This document shows, piece after piece, positions 1 through 8,479 of a stretch of 64,000 bases of DNA (its first letter is position 1; each line of letters starts with the position of its first letter). Origin of the DNA: Segatella copri DSM 18205 (lineage in GTDB: Bacteria > Bacteroidota > Bacteroidia > Bacteroidales > Bacteroidaceae); contig NZ_CP102288.1 in NCBI RefSeq assembly GCF_025151535.1, forward strand, positions 811,501-875,500, given 5' to 3'. The notes under the pieces are model-generated. The model had not been told where the DNA came from and ran no database searches. It saw only the letters and a list, made by a program, of their open reading frames with translations. Made by a program: the position numbers and the translations under genes.

Positions 1-1142
1 CTGGTGAACGGCTCCTTCGGATTGATCGGAGTATTCAGTACTTCTGCATTGCTCAAGGTATTGCCTGTAGCCTTCTCGTCGGCTGTGGCTACAGAGATGT
101 CCATACCTATATGCTCAGAAGCTGCAGCAGCCTCGGCAGCTTGCTTTTCCAATGCTTCCTGTTCAGCCCGTTTTGTACGGAGTTCGCGCTGACGTGCAAT
201 GAGTGACATATTCTCGTTCTGCGTGCCGTTGGCTATAGCGATGGTTTCATCTTTTTCTGTATCACCTTCTGTTCCTGTAGCTTCCGGTCCGTCTGCCTCT
301 GGTTCAACAGGCGTAGAAGGTATGTCCGGGGTTGCGAAAGTCTGGTCCGGATCCAGATTCAGGTCGATGACTTTGGCAGGTTCTTCTTCCTTATATTCTT
401 CTTTCTCATCCTCAGTGCCAGCACCATATGCTGCGCTGGCGTATACCTCGTCGATAGCTTCCGTATCTTTCCTGTTCTTTCCATGGTTAGTAATCTCAAA
501 TTTTACCTTATTTGATATATAACCGATAGGGTTGAGTGCTTTTCTGATTACCGTAATGGTTTCAGTGGTGAGATAGGTGAGGAATGCTACCGCCACGAAG
601 AAAAGAATGGCAGTAAGTCCTGGAGGACCCATGATGTTCTCCAGATTCTGCACGACATAGAGTCCGTGCTTTCCGCCCGGATTGAAGATGAGGCTTGGCA
701 TGATAGGTGCGATGAACTTGGCAAAGGTTACCGACATCCATAGCATGACCACAATCATGCAGAAGAACCATTTCCACAGGTTCAGCTTGTAGGCATGCAT
801 CATCTGCAATCCCACCATAATGACAAAGAATGGGAGCATGAAGGCTGGAAATCCGAAATTGATGGCAATGAGCCAATAGGATACAATGGCTCCCCAGGAT
901 CCGCAGTAGTTCTGAAACTGTTTTTCCGTGTTGGTCCATTCACCCGGCTTCAGATTTTCGAGCAAACTCTGGTCATTGGCTCCTGTGTTGAGAAAGGAGA
1001 TCATAGCGATGATGATAACCACAGCAATGACTACCAAGGCTAATCCTATGAAAAAGTCGGTGATAGTATTGTTGAAAATATACTGTAAACCAATAGCTTC
1101 GCTAAAGGTTTTGGTCTTTTTTTCAGTTCTTTTTTTAGCCAT
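1..1142 (-). CDS. ftsK: DNA translocase FtsK, N-terminal part (runs off window)
   Basis: The 380 visible residues are the amino end of an FtsK/SpoIIIE-type translocase, which pumps chromosome ends through the division septum and helps dimer resolution. Four membrane segments are visible at about residues 29-53, 88-113, 124-146 and 175-195, the FtsK_4TM arrangement, followed by an acidic, then Ala/Glu-rich linker from about residue 215. The motor domain would lie left of position 1 and is not seen, so the name rests on the membrane domain, linker and size. The start at 1142 is chosen because it is the first ATG of the frame and gives a short Lys-rich cytoplasmic tail (MAKKRTEKK) before the first membrane segment. 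It is divergent from the exonuclease gene at 1256, so about 110 bp hold both promoters. Confidence 0.85.
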   Translation of the reverse strand, partial: MAKKRTEKKTKTFSEAIGLQYIFNNTITDFFIGLALVVIAVVIIIAMISFLNTGANDQSLLENLKPGEWTNTEKQFQNYCGSWGAIVSYWLIAINFGFPAFMLPFFVIMVGLQMMHAYKLNLWKWFFCMIVVMLWMSVTFAKFIAPIMPSLIFNPGGKHGLYVVQNLENIMGPPGLTAILFFVAVAFLTYLTTETITVIRKALNPIGYISNKVKFEITNHGKNRKDTEAIDEVYASAAYGAGTEDEKEEYKEEEPAKVIDLNLDPDQTFATPDIPSTPVEPEADGPEATGTEGDTEKDETIAIANGTQNENMSLIARQRELRTKRAEQEALEKQAAEAAAASEHIGMDISVATADEKATGNTLSNAEVLNTPINPKEPFT

Positions 1143-1222
1143 TTTATATATTTTTGAATAATTTATCTGCAAAATTAGCGAAAATAATTGAGAAAACAAT
1201 TCTTTTTCTCATCTTTTTTTTC

Positions 1223-1230
1223 TAATTTTG
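1223..1230 (+). promoter_or_regulatory. Putative -7 element TAATTTTG
   Basis: The octamer fits the Bacteroidota -7 consensus TAnnTTTG and lies 25 bp before the exonuclease start. I see no good TTTG box at the usual distance upstream, so this is a moderate call. Confidence 0.4.
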
Positions 1231-1255
1231 CAACTTGTAAAGAATAAAAAGCATA

Positions 1256-1873
1256 ATGAAGATTATTTTCACTAGTTTCGACAAGGCGGCAATCACGAAT
1301 TTGCCAAGAGCTTTGTTTCCTGGCAAAATCGTAGTCGTTGACAAGCCTGAAGATACAGAAGCGGCTGTTAATGACCTACTTAGCCATTATATACTGGGTG
1401 TGGATACAGAAACGCGCCCATCATTCAAGCGTGGTCAGGCTTACCATGTTTCGTTGTTGCAGGTGAGTACACATGATACTTGTTATCTCTTCCGCCTGCA
1501 TCATACGGGCATTACTCCTGCCATCATTCGCTTGCTCGAAGATACCACCGTGCCAAAAGTAGGACTTTCCTGGCACGATGACTTGCTGCAGCTCCATAAG
1601 CGAGCTGCTTTTAAGGCTGGCTACTTTATCGAGTTGCAGGATGTTGCAAAGAACTTTGGTATCGCAGACATGAGTCTGCAGAAACTGTATGCTAACCTGT
1701 TTCACCAGAAAATCAGCAAGGCGCAACGGTTGAGCAATTGGGAGGCTAGCGATTTGAAGGAATCGCAGGCTCTCTATGCAGCAACAGATGCCTGGTGCTG
1801 CATTAATCTGTATGAGGAATTCAAGCGTTTGTCTGCCACAGGCGATTACGAGCTCGATGAACTCAGGGTATGA
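1256..1873 (+). CDS. 3'-5' exonuclease, RNase D-like (DEDDy)
   Basis: A 205-residue single-domain DEDDy exonuclease. The metal-binding acidic residues are visible: Asp50 and Glu52 in GVDTETRP (Exo I), an Asp at 108-109 in LSWHDDLLQL (Exo II) and Tyr174/Asp178 in YAATDAW (Exo III). The LSNWEASDL stretch near residue 160 is also typical of the RNase D catalytic fold. There is no HRDC domain, so it is shorter than classical RNase D (about 370 residues) and resembles the stand-alone 3'-5' exonuclease domain proteins common in Bacteroidota. The substrate (RNA or DNA) cannot be decided from sequence. It is followed after 54 bp by the rRNA methyltransferase gene on the same strand, which suggests co-transcription and perhaps an RNA-related role. 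Confidence 0.85.
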   Translation: MKIIFTSFDKAAITNLPRALFPGKIVVVDKPEDTEAAVNDLLSHYILGVDTETRPSFKRGQAYHVSLLQVSTHDTCYLFRLHHTGITPAIIRLLEDTTVPKVGLSWHDDLLQLHKRAAFKAGYFIELQDVAKNFGIADMSLQKLYANLFHQKISKAQRLSNWEASDLKESQALYAATDAWCCINLYEEFKRLSATGDYELDELRV

Positions 1874-1927
1874 TATAAGTGGTAAGGAATAGAAATTGAT
1901 AATCGTAAGAAACTTCATATATAAAAT

Positions 1928-3109
1928 ATGTATAAAAGCGTATATTTAAAGAAAGGTAAGGAAGAATCGCTCAAGCGTTTTCATCCATGGATCTTCTCGG
2001 GTGCTATCCAGGCAATGGATGAGGGCATAGAGGAGGGCGACATTGTGAGAGTGTTTACCCGTAGTGGTGAATTCATTGCTATAGGTCATTATCAGATCGG
2101 TTCTATCGCTGTACGTGTTCTTTCTTTTAGAGATATTGAGATTGATGAGGAGTACTGGTGTGCCAGATTGGATTCGGCATATAAAATGAGACTCGCTTTG
2201 GGTATTGCCGGTAATTCATCCAATACTACTTATCGCTTGGTTCATGGTGAGGGGGATAACTTGCCGGGACTTGTTATCGACTGTTATGGGCCTACTGCTG
2301 TCATGCAGGCTCACAGTGTGGGTATGCATGTTTGCCGCATGGAGATAGCCAAAGCCTTGAAGAAGGTGATGGGCGAAGCACTGGAGAATATCTACTATAA
2401 GAGTGAGACAACCTTACCGTATAAGGCTGACCTCAGACAGGAAAATGGCTTTATACTGGGAGGTGATGCTGACGATGTTGCTGTAGAGAATGGACTGAAA
2501 TTCCATATCGACTGGTTGCGTGGTCAGAAAACGGGTTTCTTCGTAGATCAGCGTGAGAACCGTTCGCTGCTCGAGCATTATGCCAAGGGTAAGAGTGTGC
2601 TCAACATGTTCTGCTATACCGGCGGCTTTTCTGTTTATGCGATGAGAGGCGGGGCTAAGGCTGTTCACTCCGTAGACAGCAGTGCCAAGGCGATAGAATT
2701 GACCAATGAGAATATTGTGCTCAATTTCCCTGGAGATGCACGCCATGAGGCTATCTGCGAAGATGCCTTCAAGTATCTTGATGAACATGACCAGCAGTAT
2801 GATCTGATTGTTCTTGATCCTCCTGCTTTTGCCAAGCACCGTGCGGCTTTGCGCAATGCGTTGAAGGGCTATACCCGCCTGAACGTAAAGGGCTTGCAGC
2901 GTATTAAGAAGGGCGGCATCCTTTTTACCTTCAGTTGCTCTCAGGTGGTTACGAAGGATCAGTTCCGCAATGCTGTGTTTACTGCTGCAGCGCAGGCTGG
3001 AAGAAAGGTTCGCATCTTGCACCAGTTGCACCAGCCTGCCGACCATCCTATCAATATTTATCATCCGGAAGGTGAATATTTGAAGGGATTGGTTCTCTAT
3101 GTAGAATAA
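1928..3109 (+). CDS. rlmI: Class I SAM-dependent rRNA methyltransferase (RlmI-like)
   Basis: 393 residues with the architecture of RlmI, the 23S rRNA m5C1962 methyltransferase: an N-terminal PUA-type RNA-binding domain (about 1-70, starting LKKGKEESLKRFHPWIFSG), a central EEHEA-like region and a Rossmann methyltransferase. Visible motifs are TGFFVDQR (202-209), the SAM-binding FCYTGGF (228-234), DPPAF (297-301) and the SCS motif holding the catalytic cysteine (336-338). Length matches the family. The target site in rRNA is inferred from the family. It is followed after 21 bp by a lipoprotein gene on the same strand. Confidence 0.85.
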   Translation: MYKSVYLKKGKEESLKRFHPWIFSGAIQAMDEGIEEGDIVRVFTRSGEFIAIGHYQIGSIAVRVLSFRDIEIDEEYWCARLDSAYKMRLALGIAGNSSNTTYRLVHGEGDNLPGLVIDCYGPTAVMQAHSVGMHVCRMEIAKALKKVMGEALENIYYKSETTLPYKADLRQENGFILGGDADDVAVENGLKFHIDWLRGQKTGFFVDQRENRSLLEHYAKGKSVLNMFCYTGGFSVYAMRGGAKAVHSVDSSAKAIELTNENIVLNFPGDARHEAICEDAFKYLDEHDQQYDLIVLDPPAFAKHRAALRNALKGYTRLNVKGLQRIKKGGILFTFSCSQVVTKDQFRNAVFTAAAQAGRKVRILHQLHQPADHPINIYHPEGEYLKGLVLYVE

Positions 3110-3130
3110 CAAATGATTAAAGGATAGATA

Positions 3131-4042
3131 ATGAATAAGTTCAAAACGTTTACAGCCTTGATGCTCTTGCTGGCTATAGGATTTGCAGGATGTGGCAAGT
3201 CGGAAGCAGAACGTCATCGCTTGAGCAAGAAGGAAAAGGCTAGATTGGATAGCCTAGACCGTGCTGCGCTGAAGATAGCGGTGATGCCAACAATGGACTG
3301 CCTGCCAATCTTTCTGGCATGTGATGACAGTATCTTCCAGCAGCAAGGTGTAGACGTACATTTGCGTAGATATACTGCACAAATGGATTGTGATACTGCT
3401 ATCGAGCGCAAGCGCGTAGAGGGAGCCGTGACCGATCTGATTCGTGCTCATCATATAGAGAAACGGGGTACTGCTTTGACGTATCCTATTTCTACCAATC
3501 TTTATTGGCAGTTTATCACCAATAAGCGTTCGCGTATATCCGAACTGAAACAACTGTCAGATAAGATGGTGGCAATGACCCGCTACTCTGCAACTGATTA
3601 TCTGGCTACTTTAGCAATCGATAGCGGTAAGCCTAAATATGATGCTTATAAGGTTCAAATCAACGATTTGAACATCCGTCTGCGTATGTTGCTTAACAAC
3701 GAGATGGATGCCATGTTGCTGCCAGAACCTCAAGCTACCAAAGCCCGACTTGAACAGCATGTAAAACTCTTTGACAGCAGAGATAAGAACTTGCAGTTGG
3801 GTGTTGTTGCTTTCCGCAAGAAAATACTTTCAGAGCCGCGCCGTAAAGACCAAGTTGCCAAGTTTATCAAGGCGTATAATATTGCTGTTGATAGCATAAA
3901 CAGTCGTGGGGTACAGCATTATGCAAGAATCATCACAAAATATACGGGTGCCGATGCTGAAACCATCAGTAATCTTCCAAAACTTAAATATGAACACGCT
4001 ATGGAGCCAAGACGTCGTGACCTGGCTGTAGCACAAAAATAA
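3131..4042 (+). CDS. Solute-binding-like lipoprotein (NitT/TauT-type fold)
   Basis: 303 residues with a lipoprotein signal peptide; the acylated cysteine is Cys21 in AIGFAGC. The mature protein begins with a charged linker and then runs LKIAVMPTMDCLPIFLACDDSIF, the usual opening of periplasmic substrate-binding proteins of the NMT1/THI5/NitT type. The YSATDYLA stretch near residue 155 and the AMLLPEPQATKA stretch near residue 195 are where such proteins contact ligand between the two lobes. No permease or ATPase gene is adjacent, so the transporter partner is unknown and the protein may have another role. The downstream start at 4050 is only 8 bp away, implying one operon with the next two genes. 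Substrate is not predictable. Confidence 0.65.
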   Translation: MNKFKTFTALMLLLAIGFAGCGKSEAERHRLSKKEKARLDSLDRAALKIAVMPTMDCLPIFLACDDSIFQQQGVDVHLRRYTAQMDCDTAIERKRVEGAVTDLIRAHHIEKRGTALTYPISTNLYWQFITNKRSRISELKQLSDKMVAMTRYSATDYLATLAIDSGKPKYDAYKVQINDLNIRLRMLLNNEMDAMLLPEPQATKARLEQHVKLFDSRDKNLQLGVVAFRKKILSEPRRKDQVAKFIKAYNIAVDSINSRGVQHYARIITKYTGADAETISNLPKLKYEHAMEPRRRDLAVAQK

Positions 4043-4049
4043 GCGGCTT

Positions 4050-6521
4050 ATGAAAAGAGAAGATTTTAGCTGGACAAAGTTTTCGCATGAAAATGTCACT
4101 ACGATATCCAGAATAGAGGCAATTCGCAAGATAATTGACCAGGAAGTGGGTTTGGAGCCATGTCTGCCTGGAATAGCGGAAATAGAACAAAGATATGATG
4201 CTTTATATCATGATTATATAGATGGCAAACTTAAACATCGGGAACTTTATGATCTTGCTTCAGATTTGGATATGGATATAGACAAGCTCTATAGTAAAAT
4301 GCGCCACGAATGGATTTTGGCTAATGAGTCTACATTTGTTGCACTTTGCAAAAGAGCTCAGAATCTGACAAGTTTTGATGAGGTACAGGAAACCTTTGAG
4401 AAATTTGCTACAGATGAAGCTATGCTAAATTTGAGGGTAGACTTGTCTGAAGAACAGATAGACGAGGAAAGACAAAAGATACAAGAGCAGCTTAATGCCT
4501 ATCGCAATATGGTGTTTTCTTATATTTTGACAACTGATGATTGGAATGATGATTTTGTCAAGAATATTCTTGATATCATCGCTTCCGATTTGGTAGATCC
4601 ATACACCATCAATATGATTGTTTCGGCTGTTTCATTGTCATGCTCTGTATTCATGGAGGCCCCTAGACTTGCAGTCTTGATGCGCTTAATCAAGTCTGAC
4701 GACAGTACTTGCAGTGTTCGCCAGCGAGCTTTGGTGGGTTTCGTTTTCTGTGCAATAACCAATTCGGGTGAAAAACAGAAATATTGGGATTCTGCTGCTG
4801 GCTTGATCATGGATGATGAATTTTTGGCAGCCTGTGTTGATCTCCAACGCCAGATGCGTCTATGTCTTACCAGTAAAAAGGATAGCAAGGAGATGATGCA
4901 TTCCGTGGTGAAGACCATGTTCACTTCTTTTACTCAGGATTTGGCCGAAAAGATAGACCAAACGGGTGAATTGGGACTTAATTGCTTCTCAGCAGATGGG
5001 GAGAATCCTGATGATGCCCTTAAGGGAGCCTTCGACTATATGTTGAATTCAGAAGATATAGGAGTTGATGTCTATTATCATCAGTTTGCCAATCAGAAGA
5101 GCTTCGGTCATTTCCATTCACTCTATAATTGGTTTGTTCCTTTCTATGTCCGTAATTCTACGCTCAAGAATGTTCGGGCTACGATGAAACAGCATCGCAA
5201 TTTCATCAACAATCTGTTGAAAGGTGTCTCTATGTGTGATACCGATCTGTATAGCATCATTCTTTCATTGAATAATACATCTAAAGAATTTATTAAATCA
5301 TTGGATATTGCCCCGGAAAATATGGTGTCTGGTCCTGTTTTTTATGACGAAGAAGATGAGGAGGAAAAAGAGCAGAATACCGAAGAGCCAGTAGAGGATG
5401 AGAATGATTCTACAGAAGCAAAGGATTCAGAAAATGTCACACTGCTTGATTCGGTAATGGAACATGAAGAGAATCTCTCTGAAGAGGAAAAGAAGAAACG
5501 TGCAATCAGGGTTCGTCATCGCTATGTGCAGGACCTCTACCGATTCTATACTCTCTCTCCGATGAGGAAGGCATTTGATAATCCTTTCGAAGTGCAGAAG
5601 GAAATTCCTTTCTTTACTACAGGACTGTTTGCTAAACCGGAATATGACAAGTATCGCCTGTCGCTGGCCCGTTTCTCTGCTAAAAGAGGTGACTATGCCT
5701 TTGTTAGCAAGATTTTGCGTAATCTGGAAAAATATACCGACGAAGAGCATATGATGCTTGCATTGGCATACAAATCGGAGGAAAAATATGATGAGGCGCT
5801 TGAACATCTCTATGTGATTAAGAAAACAAGCCCAACTTATAAGGCTGCCACGGAGTTGAAATTAGAAATAGAAGAAGAGATAAAAGATCCGGCGGCTTTA
5901 ATATCATTGAATTGCTTGATTAAAGAAGAATCAGATGAGAGTAAGCAGTTTAAGCTCAAGCTGAAAAAGACCGATCTCTTATTGAAATTCCATCATTATA
6001 AAGAGGCTTTGGAATGGGCTTTCCAGATGGATGAACAGTATCCTAAGGAAGAACAGGTTGAATGCAGACTGGCTTTCTCTTTGCTCTTTTCAGAATCGGA
6101 AGGCGATAAAAACATTGACCATGCAATGGCTTTAATAGAACCTTATCTGCAAAATAGTGATGATAATGAGATCAGGGAAATTTTGAATTCTGACATGACA
6201 GATATGGATAAGGATGATAAGCAACGCATGTTCATGAAAATGTTATCTGCGATGGTGAGCAAAGTTTCCAAGCCACAAGACCACAGATGGGAGTCTTTGA
6301 AATTTTTCTATTATGGACTCTGCGTTCTAGTGAAAAAGGGAGGAACTGCAGCTATCAGATTTTTGGATGAAGCATCTGGTCATGCAGCTTTTTCCCCTAA
6401 GGAAGATATAGATGCATTCGGCCTGCTCGAGATGGGAGATTGGCTCGATGATCGTGGTATTGCGCCTATAGAATTGGAATTTATAACAAAAAAAGTTTTC
6501 GAGGAAAGGAAAAAACAATAA
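4050..6521 (+). CDS. Large uncharacterised protein with TPR-like C-terminal half
   Basis: 823 residues; I do not recognise a named family. There is no signal peptide or membrane segment, so it should be cytoplasmic. The first half is helical. A strongly acidic low-complexity stretch (about residues 431-475, rich in Glu/Asp) separates it from a second half with repeated helical pairs such as YAFVSKILRNLEKY and YDEALEHLYVIKK, which look like degenerate tetratricopeptide repeats. It sits 8 bp after the lipoprotein gene and 2 bp before dnaB, so translation is probably coupled with the replicative helicase. That link may be simply positional. A scaffold role is possible, but nothing in the sequence shows it directly. 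Confidence 0.7.
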   Translation: MKREDFSWTKFSHENVTTISRIEAIRKIIDQEVGLEPCLPGIAEIEQRYDALYHDYIDGKLKHRELYDLASDLDMDIDKLYSKMRHEWILANESTFVALCKRAQNLTSFDEVQETFEKFATDEAMLNLRVDLSEEQIDEERQKIQEQLNAYRNMVFSYILTTDDWNDDFVKNILDIIASDLVDPYTINMIVSAVSLSCSVFMEAPRLAVLMRLIKSDDSTCSVRQRALVGFVFCAITNSGEKQKYWDSAAGLIMDDEFLAACVDLQRQMRLCLTSKKDSKEMMHSVVKTMFTSFTQDLAEKIDQTGELGLNCFSADGENPDDALKGAFDYMLNSEDIGVDVYYHQFANQKSFGHFHSLYNWFVPFYVRNSTLKNVRATMKQHRNFINNLLKGVSMCDTDLYSIILSLNNTSKEFIKSLDIAPENMVSGPVFYDEEDEEEKEQNTEEPVEDENDSTEAKDSENVTLLDSVMEHEENLSEEEKKKRAIRVRHRYVQDLYRFYTLSPMRKAFDNPFEVQKEIPFFTTGLFAKPEYDKYRLSLARFSAKRGDYAFVSKILRNLEKYTDEEHMMLALAYKSEEKYDEALEHLYVIKKTSPTYKAATELKLEIEEEIKDPAALISLNCLIKEESDESKQFKLKLKKTDLLLKFHHYKEALEWAFQMDEQYPKEEQVECRLAFSLLFSESEGDKNIDHAMALIEPYLQNSDDNEIREILNSDMTDMDKDDKQRMFMKMLSAMVSKVSKPQDHRWESLKFFYYGLCVLVKKGGTAAIRFLDEASGHAAFSPKEDIDAFGLLEMGDWLDDRGIAPIELEFITKKVFEERKKQ

Positions 6522-6523
6522 AG

Positions 6524-8023
6524 ATGGCGGAGAATAATAAAAATAAGAATAAGGTACAGATAGATCCAACCTACGCCCATTTGCAGCCGCAGGCTGTGAA
6601 TGTGGAGCAGGCGGTACTGGGTGCCTTGATGATAGATTCTGATGCCTTTTCGGTGGTGTCGGAGTTGCTCAAGCCGGATACTTTTTATGACCCGCGTCAT
6701 AAGAGAATATTTCAGGCTATCCAGGTGATGAACATGGAGGAACGGCCTGTGGATATCATGACTCTTGCCGATCAGTTAGCCAAGACTGGCGAACTGGATA
6801 AGGTGGGAGGAGCACAATATCTCATGGATATTTCTGCAGGCATGGCTTCGGCTGCCCATGTAGAGTCGCATGCCCGTATCCTGGCGCAGAAATATATGCA
6901 GCGCCAGCTGATTCATTATGCCGGCGACATCGAGACGATGGCGTATGAAGAAGGTGTGGATGTGGATGAACTGATGCAGAAAGCTGAAGGTGAACTCTTC
7001 CAGCTTTCGCAGAACAATATGAAGCAGGATTATACACAGATTGAGCCGGTTGTAAAGGAGGCCGTTGCCATCTTGCAGCGCGCCGCTCAGAACTCGGGTG
7101 GTCTTACCGGTATTCCTACGGGTTATCGTGGATTGGATGATATAACATCAGGTTGGCAACCGTCCGACCTTGTGATAATCGCCGGTCGTCCTGCCATGGG
7201 TAAGACTTCCTTTGCATTGAGTATTGCCAAGAATGTGGCGGTAGATTATGATGTGCCTATCGGATTCTTCTCTCTGGAAATGAATAACGTTCAGTTGGTG
7301 AACCGACTCATCTCGAATGTTTGCGAGATTTCGGGTAAGAAAATACTGAACGGACAATTGGAACAGCCAGAATGGGAACGGTTGGATAAAAAACTGAGAA
7401 AACTGACAGGTGCACCTATTTATATTGATGATACGCCTGGTCTTTCTGTTTTCGAACTCCGTACCAAGGCGCGCCGACTGGTAAGGGAAAAGGGTGTTAA
7501 ACTGTTGATGATCGACTATCTCCAGCTGATGAATGCCAATGGTATGAAGTTTGGTAGCCGTCAGGAGGAGGTGTCTACCATCTCCCGTTCGCTCAAAGGT
7601 ATTGCCAAAGAGCTGAATATTCCTGTGCTTGCTCTTTCGCAGCTCTCCCGTAATGTAGAGAACCGTGAGGGTTTGGAAGGAAAGCGACCTCAGTTGAGTG
7701 ACCTCCGTGAATCCGGTGCCATCGAGCAGGATGCCGATATGGTGCTTTTCGTTCACCGCCCGGAATATTATCACATCTATCAGGATGAAAAGGGTAATGA
7801 CCTTCATGGTATGGCACAGATTATCATTGCCAAGCACCGTAAGGGCTCTGTTGGAGATGTTCTCCTGAACTTCCGTGGAGAATTTACCCGATTCCAGGAT
7901 CCGCAGGATGCTGCAGCAGCACCTGTCGAAGAAGGTGGTGAGATTGTAGGCTCTAGAATGAATGGCGGAGGGCTGGATGGTAGTCCGCTACCACCGCCGC
8001 CTGCAGAGAATCTGCCTTTCTAA
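6524..8023 (+). CDS. dnaB: Replicative DNA helicase DnaB
   Basis: 499 residues, the usual length. It unwinds DNA ahead of the fork as a hexamer. The N-terminal primase-interacting domain covers about residues 20-130 (AVNVEQAVLGALMID at the start). The RecA-like domain has Walker A GRPAMGKT at 221-228, Walker B LLMIDY ending at 332, and the downstream LSQLSRNVE and LRESGAIEQDAD motifs typical of DnaB. A Pro/Gly-rich tail ends the protein. The start at 6524 lies 2 bp after the previous stop. No intein or insertion is visible. Confidence 0.97.
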   Translation: MAENNKNKNKVQIDPTYAHLQPQAVNVEQAVLGALMIDSDAFSVVSELLKPDTFYDPRHKRIFQAIQVMNMEERPVDIMTLADQLAKTGELDKVGGAQYLMDISAGMASAAHVESHARILAQKYMQRQLIHYAGDIETMAYEEGVDVDELMQKAEGELFQLSQNNMKQDYTQIEPVVKEAVAILQRAAQNSGGLTGIPTGYRGLDDITSGWQPSDLVIIAGRPAMGKTSFALSIAKNVAVDYDVPIGFFSLEMNNVQLVNRLISNVCEISGKKILNGQLEQPEWERLDKKLRKLTGAPIYIDDTPGLSVFELRTKARRLVREKGVKLLMIDYLQLMNANGMKFGSRQEEVSTISRSLKGIAKELNIPVLALSQLSRNVENREGLEGKRPQLSDLRESGAIEQDADMVLFVHRPEYYHIYQDEKGNDLHGMAQIIIAKHRKGSVGDVLLNFRGEFTRFQDPQDAAAAPVEEGGEIVGSRMNGGGLDGSPLPPPPAENLPF

Positions 8024-8159
8024 GGTTAGAGTTTGTCAATTTTTTCACTCAAAAACTGGCTTTTTCGCCAAATTCTTGCACAGGATTAACGTTTTTGGGT
8101 AAAAAATCTATAAGATTATAGGAATTTGTTATCATTTCTATTAAAAAAGTTATAAATTG
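8024..8159. other. Non-coding spacer between dnaB and the leu promoter
   Basis: AT-rich, with no ORF of credible composition and no clear dnaB terminator hairpin. I see nothing specific here before the leu promoter begins at 8160. Confidence 0.5.
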
Positions 8160-8191
8160 TTTGCTAGTATCAAATAAAAGTGTTACCTTTG
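8160..8191 (+). promoter_or_regulatory. leu operon promoter
   Basis: A TTTG box at 8160-8163 and TACCTTTG at 8184-8191 are separated by exactly 20 bp, matching the Bacteroidota primary-sigma consensus. Transcription should begin near 8196-8199, about 30 nt before the leader peptide start. Confidence 0.8.
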
Positions 8192-8227
8192 CATGCGAAT
8201 TTAAGAATATAACATAATAAGATAGAT

Positions 8228-8314
8228 ATGAGAACAACATTGTTGAACATTACAAGCATTATTATTCGACTTCGACTGCAGTTTGTGGGCGGAAGTGATA
8301 AGGTGTGCGTATAG
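8228..8314 (+). CDS. Branched-chain amino-acid leader peptide (28 codons)
   Basis: A short reading frame with ATG at 8228 and TAG at 8312-8314 encodes 28 residues. The peptide begins MRTTLLNITSIIIRLRLQF. Eleven of the 28 residues are Leu (4), Ile (4) or Val (3), including Leu-Leu, Ile-Ile-Ile and Leu-Arg-Leu runs. It lies between the leu promoter and a terminator hairpin and about 165 bp before leuA, the position expected of an attenuation leader peptide. Ribosome stalling at these codons during leucine or isoleucine shortage would be the sensor. It is too short for normal gene finding; codon composition and position are the evidence. Confidence 0.8.
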   Translation: MRTTLLNITSIIIRLRLQFVGGSDKVCV

Positions 8315-8353
8315 TTCATCGCTTAAGATATTAAAAGCCTTTCTACACTTCCG
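8290..8353 (+). promoter_or_regulatory. Antiterminator pairing of the leu attenuator
   Basis: CGGAAGTG at 8290-8297, inside the 3' end of the leader peptide frame, is perfectly complementary to CACTTCCG at 8346-8353. The second segment is part of the 5' arm and loop of the terminator. The two structures therefore exclude each other. A ribosome stalled on the Leu/Ile codons (8240-8278) leaves 8290-8297 free to pair and blocks the terminator. A ribosome that reaches the stop codon at 8312 would cover it. Confidence 0.75.
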
Positions 8354-8378
8354 TCTATGGAGTGGGGAAAGGCTTTTT
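8333..8378 (+). terminator. Intrinsic terminator of the leu attenuator
   Basis: AAAAGCCTTTC (8333-8343) pairs with GAAAGGCTTTT (8367-8377); an inner stem forms between 8346-8352 and 8359-8364 with a one-base bulge. The hairpin is followed by the end of a T run. It lies just after the leader peptide stop and about 100 bp before leuA, so it must be read through for operon expression. Confidence 0.85.
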
Positions 8379-8479
8379 ACTTTATCTGATGCTTCTGCAC
8401 GGATTGCTATATAAACGTAGTGCGTTCTGAATGTGTAGCTCTTATATATAATAAGGTGTAAATTTAAAATTTTAAAGAT

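Noticed and set aside
562..939. 125-codon minus-strand ORF
   Set aside because: It lies in another frame of the ftsK gene, which is open to the window edge with clear membrane segments.
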